Of a stretch of DNA of 64,000 nucleotides, positions 31,424 through 42,114 are shown in pieces. A model generated the notes under the pieces. The model was not told the DNA's origin and did not search any database. It saw only the letters and a program-made list of their open reading frames with translations. The stretch's first letter is position 1. Each line of letters starts with the position of its first letter. The stretch comes from Channallabes apus (Eukaryota > Chordata > Actinopteri > Siluriformes > Clariidae), in the NCBI GenBank assembly GCA_030522415.1, contig CM060108.1, forward strand, positions 54,042,452 to 54,106,451, in the 5' to 3' direction. The position numbers were made by a program, and so were the translations under genes.

Positions 31424-32140
31424 ATTCAATTCAATTTAGTTATATTTGTATAGCGCTTTTAACAATTGACATTGTCTCAAAACAGCTTTACACAATCAAA
31501 AGAATTATTTAAGTTTGTATGGAATGTGAATGTGTATGAATCAAAAATGGTCAGTCCCTGGTGAGCAAGCCCGAGGGCGACAGTGGCAGGGAAAAACTCC
31601 CTGAGATGGTAATAGGAAGAAACCTTGAGAGGAACCAGACTCAACAGGGAACCCATCCTCATCTGGGTGAAACAGATAGCAGGAAATGATCTGCATTTAT
31701 ACAGTGTTAAGTGTTAGGTTCAGCTATAATAGTTGATGTTAATTGATGTTAAAATGGAGTCCAGTAGTTATTGGAGACTCAGATAGACTTGTAGAAAGTT
31801 CCAGTCCTGAACTATCGAATTGTCAAGTCCTTAGAGAAACAGCTGACAACACCAGTCGAGGCCAGAACCATCTTCTAAGTAGAGAGAATCATCCCCAGAC
31901 ACCAGACACATCCCAAAGAGACCCACGGGGCATCCATGTGACGAGACCTCCAACCAGAAACGGGGCACCAGACAGGTCCGGAGGGCAGAGGGAGTATTAC
32001 AATATTATAATATATAGTAATATATATATAATAGTATACAATATTGTTATTGTATGAAGCGATGTAATTTAAACGCTGATACAAACGCGAAACTTTCGCG
32101 GCAACGATACGAAAACAGGAAGCCACGTCACCAACCACCA
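31424..32140 (-). mobile_element. L2-like LINE deletion derivative (5' UTR joined to 3' UTR)
   Basis: On the minus strand: about 100 bp of the LINE 5' UTR (32040-32140), a short AT-rich join (31995-32040), then the 3' UTR to the TTGAA-type tail at 31424. All coding sequence is missing. It sits in the Harbinger transposase where the catalytic core should be. Confidence 0.78.
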
Positions 32141-32149
32141 AGCTCAACC

Positions 32150-32310
32150 AATTAATGATTGGATCTAGTTTTTTCTGCTGAGCACGTGTATTAGTTGAAA
32201 ATGCCTTTGGTCGATTAAAAGGAAGATGGCGATGCATTATGAAAAGAAATGACTGTGCTGTCAACCTCGTGAAGTCCATGGTGCTGACATGTGCTCTGTC
32301 CGTGCAGGTC
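32150..32310 (+). pseudogene. Harbinger transposase C-terminal end
   Basis: Frame encoding [19 protein letters not shown] then [17 protein letters not shown], the conserved end of Harbinger DDE nucleases, including the Glu of the catalytic triad in the ENAFGRLK block. Too short to work alone. Confidence 0.7.
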
Positions 32311-32727
32311 TGATGCGTTACTTGAATAGCTAACTATTTACATAGCATGTTCTGTAAAGTGTATTATCAATAAATTTTTAAACTACATTTCAAACTTTAC
32401 AATGTATTCCGTGTTTTTTTTTTATAAATTGTCTTGGCTTGTATCGTGGCAGCATTAATCATTTGTCTTTATCAAGAGGTACATTACCTGCTCATACAAT
32501 AATAATTCTTTAATAGAGTCTTGGGGTACACGTATTTGAGCAGTTTGTTTTTATTAAAGCACAACACCTATAAAAATATAATAAAAATATGAACAGAACA
32601 CACAAAAAAATACAAAGTGCAAAAAGTATATACATAAGAAACTGTTAACAGTGTGCAGACATGTAGTGCAAACATTATCAAAAAACAAACAAACACATGC
32701 GTATGGGATTAGTCAGCAAGACAGTTC

Positions 32728-33054
32728 CTATTCCCGTCGGCCACTCATTGCCTGGACAAGCATCCCCATAACATTGAGGAATGCTTGATTGAATGCAGCC
32801 GTCTGAGAGTGTTCCTCTGCCCTCAAGGCCGGTTCCTGCTCCCTCGCTTGTTTGGCCTCTTCAAGTGCCATTTGCAAGTGGCGCTCCGTCTGGGCACGGT
32901 TCTGCTCCTGCTGCTGAATGTCTGCCACTTGCATCTCTCTCAATGCAGCAAGATGTTCCTGATGTTGCAGGCTCCGTTTCCTCTTGCCTGGACCAAAGCG
33001 TAGAGAATTGGAGTAAAAATGGGAGAAATTATTATTTTTTTTTATTTTACTCAA
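32728..33054 (-). pseudogene. Harbinger Myb/SANT-like partner, C-terminal exon
   Basis: A frame rich in Gln, Glu and Ala (LQMALEEAKQAREQEP) with a predicted coiled coil and C-terminus VMGMLVQAMSGRRE, the pattern of the C-terminal region of the Myb-like protein that partners with Harbinger transposases. The DNA-binding Myb domain is not present. Its N-terminal 20 or so residues come from a T-rich tract and are probably intron; a good acceptor (TTTGGTCCAG on the minus strand) is near 32992. Confidence 0.6.
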
Positions 33055-33146
33055 TAAAATGTACAGTATTTATGGCATTATATGGTAATATTATACTATT
33101 TATGGTAAGCAACAGGAATTCATGAGACACGGTATATAAGGACATA

Positions 33147-33462
33147 CAGGTCCTTCTTAAAATATTAGCATATTGTGATAAAGGTCATTATTTTCTGTAA
33201 TGTACTGATAAACATTTCACTTTCATATATTTTAGATTCATTACACACAACTGAAATAGTTCAAGCCTTTTATTGTTTTAATATTGATGATTGTGGCATA
33301 CAGCTCATTAAAACCCAAAAAAGGATTCCCGACCACGTATTGAGTGCATAACTGAACATAAGTATTTTAAGGTTGACTTTTTTGTATTAAAAACACTTTT
33401 CTTTTATTGGTCGTATGAAATATGGCAATTTTTGGAGATAGGGATTTTGGGTTTTCATTTCG
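33147..33462 (+). mobile_element. Tc1-derived MITE, right end lost
   Basis: About 170 bp of the left inverted repeat of the Tc1 family at 53135, joined to about 140 bp from just after the transposase stop (AAAAGGATTCCCGACCACGT). TA precedes it at 33145-33146. The right inverted repeat is cut at TTTTCAT and LINE sequence resumes. Confidence 0.75.
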
Positions 33463-33483
33463 TCCGCTTGTATTCGCGATCTT

Positions 33484-35230
33484 GTTCTTTCGGTCACTAC
33501 CCACAGCTCATGACCATAGGTGAGGGCAGGAACGTAGATCGACCGGTAAATTGAGAGCTTTGCCTTTTGGCTCCTTCTTCACCACGACGAACCACTGCAG
33601 ACGCTGCCCAGATCCGCCTGTAGATCTCCCGTTCCATTTTACCCTCACTCATGAACAAGACCCCGAGATACTTAAACTCCTCCACTTGGGGCAGGATCTC
33701 ACTCCCAACCCTGAGAGGGCACTCCACCCTTTTCCGGCTGAGGACCATGGCCTCAGATTTGGAGGTGCTCATTCTCATCCCAGCCGCTTGACACTCGGCT
33801 GCGAACCGATCCAGTGAGAGCTGTAGGTAGCAGGATGATGAGGCCAACAGAACAACGTCATCTGCAAGAAGCAGTGACCCAATCCTGAGCCCACCAAACA
33901 GTACCTCCTAGAAAACTGTGCGCCTAGAAATCCTGTCCATAAAAATTATGAACAGGATCGGTGACAAAGGACAGCCCTGTCGGAGTCCTACTCTCACTGG
34001 AAACAGGTCCGACTTATTACCGGCAATGCGGACCAAGCTCCGACACCAGTTGTACAGTGACCGGACAGCCCGTAACAGGGAATCCGATAGCCCATACTCC
34101 CGGAGTAGCCCATACTCGGGAGTACAGGACTCCCCGAGGGACACGGTCGAATTCCTTCTCCAAGTCCACAAAGCACATGTAGACTGGTTGGGCAAACTGC
34201 TAGGACCCTGCTAAGGGTGGAGAGCTGGTCCACTGTTCCGCGACCTGGATGAAAACCACACTGCTCCTCCTGAATCCGAGGTTCGACTATCCGACGGACC
34301 CTCCTTTCCAGGTCCCCTGAATAGACTTTCCCGGGGAGGCTGAGGAGTGTGATCCCTCTGTAGTTGGAACACACTCTCCGGTCCCCCTTCTTGAAGAGGG
34401 TGACCACCACCCCGGTTTGCCAGTCCAGAGGCACTGTCCCCGATGTCCATGCAATGTTGCAGAGACGTGTCAACCATGACAGCCCTAAAACATCCAGAGC
34501 CTTGAGGAACTCCGGGCAGATCTCATCCACCCCCGGGGCCCCACCATCATGGAGCTTTTCGATCACCTCGGCGACCTCGGCCACAGAGATGTCCCCAGAC
34601 TCTGCTTCCTCATCGGAAGTCATGTTGGTGGAATTAAGGAGGTCTTCGAAGTACTCCCCCACCGACCCACAACGTCCCGAGTCGAGGTCAGTAGCGCACC
34701 ATCCCCACTATACACTGTGTTGACCGTGCACTGCTTTCCCCTCCTGAGACGCCGGATGGTGGACCAGAATCTCTTCGAAGCCATCTGGAAGTCATTCTCC
34801 ATGGCATCCCCAAACTCCTCCCATGACCGGGTTTTTGCCTCACTAACCACCGAAGCTGCATTCTGCTTGGCCTGCTGGTACCTACTGTATCAGCTGCCTC
34901 CGGACTGCCACCAGCCAAAAAGACCCGGTAAGACTCCTTCTTCAGCTTGATGGCATCAAAAAATTGAAGCTTTGCCAGAGGTGGGAGTTGAAGCTCGTCC
35001 TGACAGGGAACTCTGCCAGACGTTCCCAGCAGACCCTCATAATACGTTTGGATCTACCAGGCCTGACCGGCATCCTACCCCGCCAACGAAGCCAACTCAC
35101 CATCAGGTGGTTATCAGTTGACAGCTCCGCCCCTCTCTTCACCCGAGTGTCCAAGACATGTGGCCGCAAGTCCGACGACACGACCACAAAGTCGATCATT
35201 GAACTGCGGCCTAGGGTGTCCTGGTGCCAG
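33484..35230 (-). mobile_element. I/Nimb-like LINE, polymerase region
   Basis: Middle piece of the second LINE type, entered at one end from the Tc1-MITE and split at about 35230 by an L2-like insertion. The endonuclease continues at 37324. Confidence 0.72.
33497..34850 (-). pseudogene. I/Nimb-like LINE reverse transcriptase
   Basis: In order on the minus strand: MGEYFEDLLNSTNMTSDEEA, DGGAPGVDEICPEFLKALDV, VTLFKKGDRRVCSNYRGITLL, EEQCGFHPGRGTVDQL, a broken palm with VGLRQGCPLSPILFIIFMDR in another frame (34195-33908), and the C-terminal TSKSEAMVLSRKRVECPLRV and EFKYLGVLFMSEGKMEREI. At least three frameshifts. The YADD-type block is not seen clearly. Clade is uncertain (I/Nimb or another group with this C-terminus). 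Confidence 0.75.
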
Positions 35231-35488
35231 GTGGTTTCCTGTTGGCGACGTAGCTTCCTGTTTTTGTATCGTTGGTGCGAAAGTTTCGCGTTTGTTTCAG
35301 CGTTTAAAATTACATAGCTTTTTCATTTATACAATAATAATATTAATAGCAACTAGCTTTTACATCTTCATTCTATTCGGCTTCGCCTTTTTTCTGCGAT
35401 TTTTGGAGAACGCGCGAATTTCCTCGTCTAAGAACAACAAACGGAATTCAGCTCCAAACAACTAAAACTCCAATTCAGGTACGTTATC

Positions 35489-36392
35489 ATGTCTACCGTT
35501 CAGCTCGTTCAGTGTGTAGAGTGCAGGATGTTTAGACATTCTTCCTCCGTCATTAGCGATAATTTTATTTGTGATAGGTGTGTGTTAGTTAGCACTCTGA
35601 CGGAGAAGTTATCAGCGTTAGAGGAGCGCATCCAGACTTTAGAGAGGGTTAGAGAGCGCGAGAGCAGCGTTATTCCCATAGCGGACAGTCTGGGTGCCGC
35701 AGGCGGAGATAAACAGCCCCCGACTCCGGCATTAGAGCCCTCACAGTGGGGTGAGTGGGTGACGACTCGGCGGCATACTCGTTCAGCCAAAGCTAACGCT
35801 AAGGCTAGCCCACTGGAGCACACCTCCTCTGCGCTTTACGTTTCCAAAAGGTTTGCTCTCCTCAGTGATGCACCCGCTGAGAAACCTGAAAGAGCTCTGG
35901 TTATCGGAGACTATACTGAGGCACGTGAAATTAGCTAGACCTTTAGGGGCGCCAGTGGCAGTGGTTAGGTGTATCCCGGGAGCCAGAGCACCGGACATAG
36001 CAGGTAATCTTAGGGCTCTAGGACAGCACAGGTTCTCTAAGATAGTGGTACACGCTGGAGCTAACGATATACGCCTTCGTCAGTCAGAGGTTAGTAAGAG
36101 TAACTTTACAGAGCTGTTTAAATTAGCGAAGGCGATGTCCGATGAAGTAGTATGCTCTGGTCCCATCCCAATGAGACATGGTGACATAGCTTACAGCAGG
36201 TTATGGTCGCTGAACCGCTGGATGTCCAGGTGGTGCTCCAAAAATAATGTGGGCTTCATAGACAATTGGAAGACCTTTGAGGGCAAAGCTGGCCTGTTAG
36301 GGCAGGACGGTATCCATCCCACTCGGGAAGGTGCTGCTCTCATTTCCTGTAGTATAGCCCATAGTCTCAGTAGAGGCCTAGTTAATCGGTGA
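35489..36392 (+). pseudogene. LINE ORF1 with SGNH esterase domain, one frameshift
   Basis: Best-preserved ORF1 in the window. Two CxxC pairs (VECRM and ICDRCV region, zinc binding), a coiled coil (LTEKLSALEERIQTLERV), a linker, then an SGNH hydrolase: catalytic Ser block expected at LVIGDS, VVHAGANDIRL, and DGIHPTREG. Compared with the minus-strand copy at 16.76 kb, two bases (CT) are missing near 35911, exactly in the GDS codons, so the frame splits there: 35489-35938 before, then 35853-36392. Apart from that both halves are open. ORF1 esterases are a known trait of CR1/L2 LINEs. Confidence 0.85.
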
Positions 36393-36684
36393 CAATCCAG
36401 AGCCCAGGTCAGGGAGCAGACAGACAGGCTAAACCCACCGTCTGCTAGCTGCATAGAGTCGTCACTCAGGGTTCACCATATTGAGACTGTGTCTGATCCC
36501 CGATCTAAGCAAAAATGTAGAAAGACTCAGAAAGTCTGTTTCAATAATTTAATTAACATAAAGACCACAAACTTGGATCAAACTGAATGCGCAGCCAGCA
36601 CCTCTGATCTGAAGCAAGGATTGTTAAATATTAGATCTCTCGCATCAAAAGCGGTTATTGTTAATGAAATTATCACAGATCAGG

Positions 36685-37173
36685 CGTAAGATATACTTTG
36701 TTTAACTGAAACATGGGTTAAACGGGATGAGTATATAGCTCTAAATGAAGCTAGTCCTCCTGGATACAGCTACATACACCAGCCTCGGTTAACTGGTAGA
36801 GGAGGAGGCGTCACAGTTATTTACAATGATAATCTGTCTATCGTACAAAAACACGGACACAAATTTAATTCATTTGAAATTCTTTATAGTAACATAAATG
36901 TATTTAAGTATATTAAGTCAGCTCCGTCGATTCCACTAATTATAATTTACAGACCTCCAGGGCCGTATTCTGAATTTCTTAGTGAATTTGCGGATTTCAT
37001 CTCAAACCTAGTCATTTCTGTAGACAAAGTGTTAATTGGTGATGATTTTAACATTCATTTTGAGAATCCAGAAGACCCTCTGAGAACAGCATTTATGTCC
37101 ATACTGGACTCAGTAGGCGTAAATCAGTGTGTAGTAGGACTCACTCATAAAACAGGTCACACTTTAGATTTAA
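36685..37173 (+). pseudogene. LINE endonuclease N-terminal part
   Basis: Reads TETWVKRDEYIALNEAS (catalytic Glu in the TET/W block), LTGRGGGVTVIYNDNL, IIIYRPPGPYSEFL, GDDFNIHFENP and THKTGHTLDLM, then stops at the deletion junction before the Asp-His catalytic block. Lacks an intact C-terminal lobe. Confidence 0.8.
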
Positions 37174-37323
37174 TGGTCCTTCACCAGGGACTATCTGACC
37201 ATTTTGATTCATACACATTCACATTCCATACAAACTTAAATAATTCTTTTGATTGTGTAAAGCTGTTTTGAGACAATGTCAATTGTTAAAAGTGCTATAC
37301 AAATAAAATTTTTTTTAATTGAA

Positions 37324-37618
37324 CATGGTGTTCTTTATGGATAATCCGTGACGAGCACAGAAGTCCAATAACAAAACACCGCTCTGCTTCAGATCGGGGG
37401 GGCCGTTCATCCCAATCACGCCCTTCCAACACTAACACTGTCATTGCCCACGTGAGCATTGAAGTCCCCCAACAGAATGATGGAGTCCCCAGGAGGGCCG
37501 TTCTCTAGCGCCCCCTCCAGAGACCCCAAAAAGGGCAGGCACTCCAAACTGCTGTTCGGCGCATAAGTGCAAACAACAGTAAGGATCCGTCCCCCCACCC
37601 GAAGGCGTTCCTCCCATA
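37324..37618 (-). pseudogene. I/Nimb-like LINE endonuclease fragment
   Basis: Frame [19 protein letters not shown], then [17 protein letters not shown]. The GDFNAHVG block holds the metal-site Asp/Asn of AP-type endonucleases. It is the upstream part of the same element as 33484-35230, judged by orientation and the near-clean split by the L2-like LINE. Confidence 0.75.
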
Positions 37619-37628
37619 GATTTGATTT

Positions 37629-37857
37629 ATAAAGTGTCTAATGACTGCCATCAAAAACCATGAGCCTCTTTGAGCTTCAGTGGCGATTCTACACTGAATT
37701 GCTCCCTGGGCGAGACTCCCTCCCGGCTGGCAATGTAAGTGCAATCCTGAGAGCAGTCCAAAAGTTGGGGTAGATCTCAGATAGATCCTTATCATGCATA
37801 AAAGTGATAAGCTCAAAGAGGCTCATGGCTTTTGATGGCAATCATTAGACACTTTAT
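37629..37857. repeat. 49-bp inverted repeat (snap-back), 229 bp overall
   Basis: Arms 37629-37677 and 37809-37857 match at 47 of 49 positions with 131 bp between. The inner sequence starts CAGTGGCGATTCTA, which resembles a hAT terminus. Could be a foldback created by inversion during repair. Confidence 0.8.
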
Positions 37858-38304
37858 TAATCTAATATAATCTAATCTAAGGGAGGAACAATTAGCTCCT
37901 TGGTTAATTTACTGCCTCAAATTATATGCTTTGAGTTATAGCAAATGGAAAATCTATTTTAAACTATCTTCACATATGTAAATTAAACTGGCTATTTACA
38001 GTATATTTATATATTGGCTATAGCCAACATTAACATAATAAACAATGGAAATAAATAACTGTGCTTGCAGCAGTCTTGCTGCAAAGCATAATTTTGTGGT
38101 TACATTTTGTGATATTTAATAGAAACCATTAGAATTTCTGTGATGGTTTGTAAATTAGGCTTTTATTTTGTGTGTTTTTTAACAAGGTAAGCATAGCAAG
38201 CATCATAAGCAAGAAGGCTAACAAACCTAAGAGTTAACGTTATACCACTAATTAACATGATGACATGAATACCTTAATCATACAGAGAGAACATTGTTGC
38301 ATAC

Positions 38305-38383
38305 CTTTATCTTTTCCCCGTTTCTCCTCATCTTCTTTTCTTTTTTATTGGGCCCCTGACAGCTTTGGCCTTTTTTTCTCCAT
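38305..38383 (-). pseudogene. hAT-type transposase first exon, one stop
   Basis: Minus-strand ATG at 38383 encodes MEKKRPKLSGAQ, a stop, then KRKEDEEKRGKDK and a GTATGC splice donor at 38304. The short Lys/Arg-Glu exon is what I recognise from the start of zinc-finger-bearing hAT transposases in fish. The rest of the gene was not found; CAGGGGCGG-type termini lie nearby at 38776. Low to moderate confidence. Confidence 0.45.
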
Positions 38384-38389
38384 CACTGT

Positions 38390-39031
38390 GTTACTATCGA
38401 CGATTCGACAATCAACAGATTTCCCCCAACGCTGTCACTCACGACCAGAAGTCAAGACTAAACAAATTCAATTCACCTCCACATCATAATCATTATTTTC
38501 TATTTTTATTTGCCATATCACACAATTAAATAAATGAAAAAAGGTGCAAATTACTGGTGTGTGTTTATAATATTTTGAATGAAATGTGCGTTATTTGTAA
38601 GAAAGTCAGGTAGACATCATTTACGTCCGCTTCATTTGGGAGAGGTGAACTGTACTCTGCGCCCCCCCGCCCCCTGTCATCCCCTCCCCTCTCCGCTTCC
38701 GCCCCCAGTCATCCGCTCTCCTCTCCGCTCACCCCCCCCGGTCTTCTCCGCTCGCTCAGCTTCTGTGCGGCTCATTCAGGGGCGGCGCGGGCGCAGGTAT
38801 CACAAATAATAGAAAACCGCTTAGCGGCACAGATTATTATTTTTTTTTAAAGCAATTGGATAATTTTCCTCAAATTAACATACCGTTATTAACTGCCATC
38901 AGTCTGCATTTTGCCAGCTAATGCTAGTTCAAATTAGCTAGCATACCAACTTCCCGATTCAAATTCATTATAGCTAACATTTGCTAGTTAGATTGCTAAA
39001 TAGAAACGTGGGTGAGTAAAAACGAACTCAC
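38390..39031. other. Non-coding, C-rich patch
   Basis: 38655-38745 is a C/T-rich stretch containing repeated GCCCCC and CTCTCCGCT units. Probably decayed hAT sequence; no gene. Confidence 0.4.
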
Positions 39032-39110
39032 GTTGAAAGGAACCAGACTGAAGAGGGAACCCATCCTCATTTGGGTGATGATGGAAAGCAGGAATTGTTT
39101 CGCTATTTTT
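39032..39110 (-). mobile_element. L2-like LINE 3' UTR scrap
   Basis: Reverse of the family UTR block (GAGGGAACCCATCCTCATTT). No other part of the element is present. Confidence 0.65.
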
Positions 39111-39269
39111 CCTGAAGAAAGATGAATGCATCTACTTTGGACAGTCTAAAATATTAAACATTCTGCTTGTTCATTTTTATTTTTTTACTGCATAAGTCCA
39201 TACAGTGTTCATTCATAGTTTGAGTGTCTTCAGTGTTGAGATACAATTTTAAGAAAAAAAAGAAAAAAA

Positions 39270-39421
39270 AAAACTTTTGGCGGGTATTGTATATCCATTA
39301 TTCTGACACGGCTGTGTAAGAAATAAGTAGCTCCTCACTGCATCAATTAGAGTTAAATATCGTATTGCAGCTTAACTGTATTAATCACTGCAGTAATTGT
39401 CCAATGGTGAGATCTTACCTA
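39270..39421 (-). repeat. Zinc-finger cassette intron block, first half
   Basis: Continues at 41041 after a Tc1 insertion. Similar to 22980-23126. The joined block is about 1.1 kb when the Tc1, the TTAA-element piece and the hAT MITE are set aside. Confidence 0.75.
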
Positions 39422-41040
39422 CAGTGGTGTGAAAAACTATTTGCCCCCCTCCTGATTTCTTATTCTTTTGCATGTTTGTCACACAAAATGTTTCTGATCA
39501 TCAAACACATTTAACTATTAATCAAAGATAACACAAGTAAACACAAAATGCAGTTTTTAAATGAGGGGTTTTATTATTTAGGGAGAAAAAAAATCCAAAC
39601 CTACATGGCCCTGTGTGAAAAAGTAATTGCCCCCTGAACCTAATAACTGGTTGGGCCACCCTTAGCAGCAATAACTGCAATCAAGCGTTTGCGATAACTT
39701 GCAACGAGTCTCTCACAGCGCTCTGGAGGAATTTTGGCCCACTCATCTTTGCAGAATTGTTGTAATTCAGCTTTATTTGAGGGTTTTCTAGCATGAACCG
39801 CCTTTTTAAGGTCATGCCACAACATCTCAATAGGATTCAGGTCAGGACTTTGACTAGGCCACTCCAAAGTCTTCATTTTGTTTTTCTTCAGCCATTCAGA
39901 GGTGGATTTGATGGTGTGTTTTGGGTCATTGTCCTGCTGCAGCACCCAAGATCGCTTCAGCTTGAGTTGACGAACAGATGGCCGGACATTCTCCTTCAGG
40001 ATTTTTTGGTAGACAGTAGAATTCATGGTTCCATCTATCACAGCAAGCCTTCCAGGTCCTGAAGCAGCAAAACAACCCCAGACCATCACACTACCACCAC
40101 CATATTTTACTGTTTGTATGATGTTCTTTTTCTGAAATGCTGTGTTACTTTTACGCCAGATGTAACGGGACACTCACCTTCCAAAAAGTTAAACTTTTGT
40201 CTCGTCGGTCCACAAGGTATTTTCCCAAAAGTCTTGGCAATCATTGAGATGTTTTTTAGCAAGATTGAGACGAGCCTTAATGTTCTTTTTGCTTAAAAGT
40301 GGTTTGCGCCTTGGAAATCTGCCATGCAGGCCGTTTTTGCCCAGTCTCTTTCTTATGGTGGAGTCGTGAACACTGACCTTAATTGAGGCAAGTGAGGCCT
40401 GCAGTTCTTTAGATGTTGTCCTGGGGTCTTTTGTGGCCTCTCGGATGAGTCGTCTCTGCGCTCTTGGGGTAATTTTGGTCGGCCGGCCACTCCTGGGAAG
40501 GTTCACCACTGTTCCATGTTTTTGCCATTTGTGGATAATGGCTCTCACTGTGGTTCGCTGGAGTCCCAAAGCTTTAGAAATGGCTTCATAACCTTTACCA
40601 GACTGATAGATCTCAATTACTTTTGTTCTCATTTGTTCCTGAATTTCTTTGGATCTTGGCATGATGTCTAGCTTTTGAGGTGCTTCTGGTCTACTTCTCT
40701 GTGTCAGGTAGCTCCTATTTAAGTGATTTCTTGATTGAAACAGGTGTGGCAGTAATCAGGCCTGGGGGTGACTACAGAAATTGAACTCAGGTGTGATAAA
40801 CCACAGTTAAGTTATTTTTAACAAGGGGGGGCAATCACTTTTTCACACAGGGCCATGTAGATTTGGAGTTTTTTTTCTCCCTCAATAACGTAAACCTTCA
40901 TTTAAAAACTGCATTTTGTGTTCAATTATGTTATCTTTGACTAATAGTTAACGGCTTTTGATGAGCAGAAACATTTAAGTGTGACAAACATGCAAAAGAA
41001 TAAGAAATCAGGAAGGGGCAAATAGTTTTTCACACCACTG
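39422..41040 (-). mobile_element. Tc1-like transposon, complete ends, with paralogous empty site
   Basis: 1,619 bp, TA duplicated at 39420-39421 and 41041-41042. The paralogous intron of gene A reads straight through at 23125-23126 (TTACC-TA-TTTGC), showing the site before insertion. Same family and same length as 27318-28936, opposite orientation. Confidence 0.95.
39640..40662 (-). pseudogene. Tc1-like transposase (DD34E), two nonsense changes
   Basis: 341-codon transposase, in frame throughout apart from two stops close together: TAA after WTDETKV and TGA four codons later (LFGR then stop), around 40174-40189. Domains as in the plus-strand copy: N-terminal helix-turn-helix, GRPTKIT linker, Asp blocks WTDETKV and QQDNDPKHT, Glu block SPDLNPIEML, C-terminus GGPTSY. 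No frameshift. Lesions do not overlap those of the 27.7-kb copy, so the two were inactivated independently or copied as already-defective members. Confidence 0.92.
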
Positions 41041-41282
41041 TATTTGCTTAGTTAAATTCAGGCAGTGTATATGCTTTATTTACATGGTTTCTCCTGTGTA
41101 ACAATGCACAATTGTATTGTCCCCGTAACGACAAACAAATGGTTAAAAAAAGGTTAATTTTGTGTTAGATTTTCATTACTTAATTCAGTTAAATACTTCC
41201 CATCGTTACCATCATTCCTATGACTGCACAAAAAAAAGGGAAGGTTATACAACTTTCAATGAAATCATATTTATTAAAAAGG
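41041..41282 (-). repeat. Zinc-finger cassette intron block, second half
   Basis: Matches 23127-23345 of gene A's intron (TTTGCTTAGTTAAATTCAGG onward). Interrupted at 41283 by the TTAA-element fragment. Confidence 0.72.
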
Positions 41283-41511
41283 CCGGGCAAGTTGTTCGTG
41301 ACGTAGAACGTGGGCAGACATTCTGCAAATATGTTACGTAGTGACGTGGATCCGTAACAGAGAAAGCTTAGAATTGCTAACGATTCGTTTAGGCAAATGT
41401 GAGCCGACTTTTTTTTAATAGACAAAAACTTTGCAGATAGTTTATGTTCACATACAGCTACATGGCACACTGCATAAAAGATCATATTTGAAAACTCGTA
41501 ACAGGGGCACT
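41283..41511 (-). mobile_element. Fragment of the TTAA-target transposon
   Basis: Reverse-strand match to 17836-18110, with the intact terminus GGGGCACT followed by TTAA at 41512-41515. The inner end is cut within the CCCGCC-type segment. Confidence 0.72.
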
Positions 41512-41596
41512 TTAAGGTACTAATGACTAATAGATTATGAAACAAAATTTATAGTTTAATAAATTTATATTTATATACAAGTCCACCTACAGCTAG

Positions 41597-42114
41597 TAGT
41601 GATGGGAAGTTCGAATCATTTTAGTGACTCGGTTCTTTGAATCTCGTTCATCAAAAATCTTTTTTTGAGTCATTTCGTTCATTTGATCAGAAATAAATTA
41701 AAATGTTGTGTTTTCAATAAAAATACCCCAACACGTCTACATTCACAAATTTTGGCTATAGTTCCAGTTATGAAAATATTACAATGTAACTAAGAACATA
41801 TTATAATAAACAGAATGAGCAGCTCACCTCTTATGTCTTCTAGTCTGAGTCGTTCGTTCTTTTGAATCTATTGCACCGCATAGCATCTATGGGAGTCACG
41901 TGTTAAAAGTACGAACGACTCGAGACTTGAAGACTCATTGCTGAGAATCGTTCAATACTGTTTCCTGTATAACACATACGGAGGTTTTGCGATGCTTTGC
42001 GCATGCGTGCCCAATTGAAAATGAACAAATCACTCTCCAAAACGACTCGTTCATCTGAGTCATGTTAAAGATTTGTTCAAAAAGAACGAATCGTTCATGA
42101 ACGACCCATCACTA
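41597..42114. mobile_element. hAT MITE with 8-bp target duplication
   Basis: 518 bp, flanked by ACAGCTAG (41589-41596 and 42115-42122). Termini TAGTGATGGG / CCCATCACTA. The empty paralogous site in gene A's intron (near 23451) has one copy of the target. No coding sequence. It holds repeated GAATCGTTC/GAACGA motifs that pair across the element. Confidence 0.92.

Larger units (their letters stand above)
30485..33120. mobile_element. PIF/Harbinger transposon, disrupted
   Basis: The left end has the GC-rich inverted-repeat style of fish Harbingers (near 30488-30610). Inside are the transposase N-terminal part (31060-31389), an L2-derived insertion (31424-32140), the transposase C-terminus (32150-32310) and a Myb/SANT-partner remnant on the minus strand (32728-33054), the two-gene layout characteristic of the superfamily. 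The right end is not defined. Confidence 0.75.
35240..37318 (+). mobile_element. L2/CR1-like LINE, internally deleted, inserted in another LINE
   Basis: Has the family 5' UTR, ORF1, the endonuclease up to THKTGHTLDLM, then an abrupt jump at about 37173 to the last 150 bp of the 3' UTR, which ends in an A/T tail. Polymerase is missing. It splits the I/Nimb-like LINE: the minus-strand host ends at 35230 and resumes at 37324 with little sequence missing. Confidence 0.85.
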
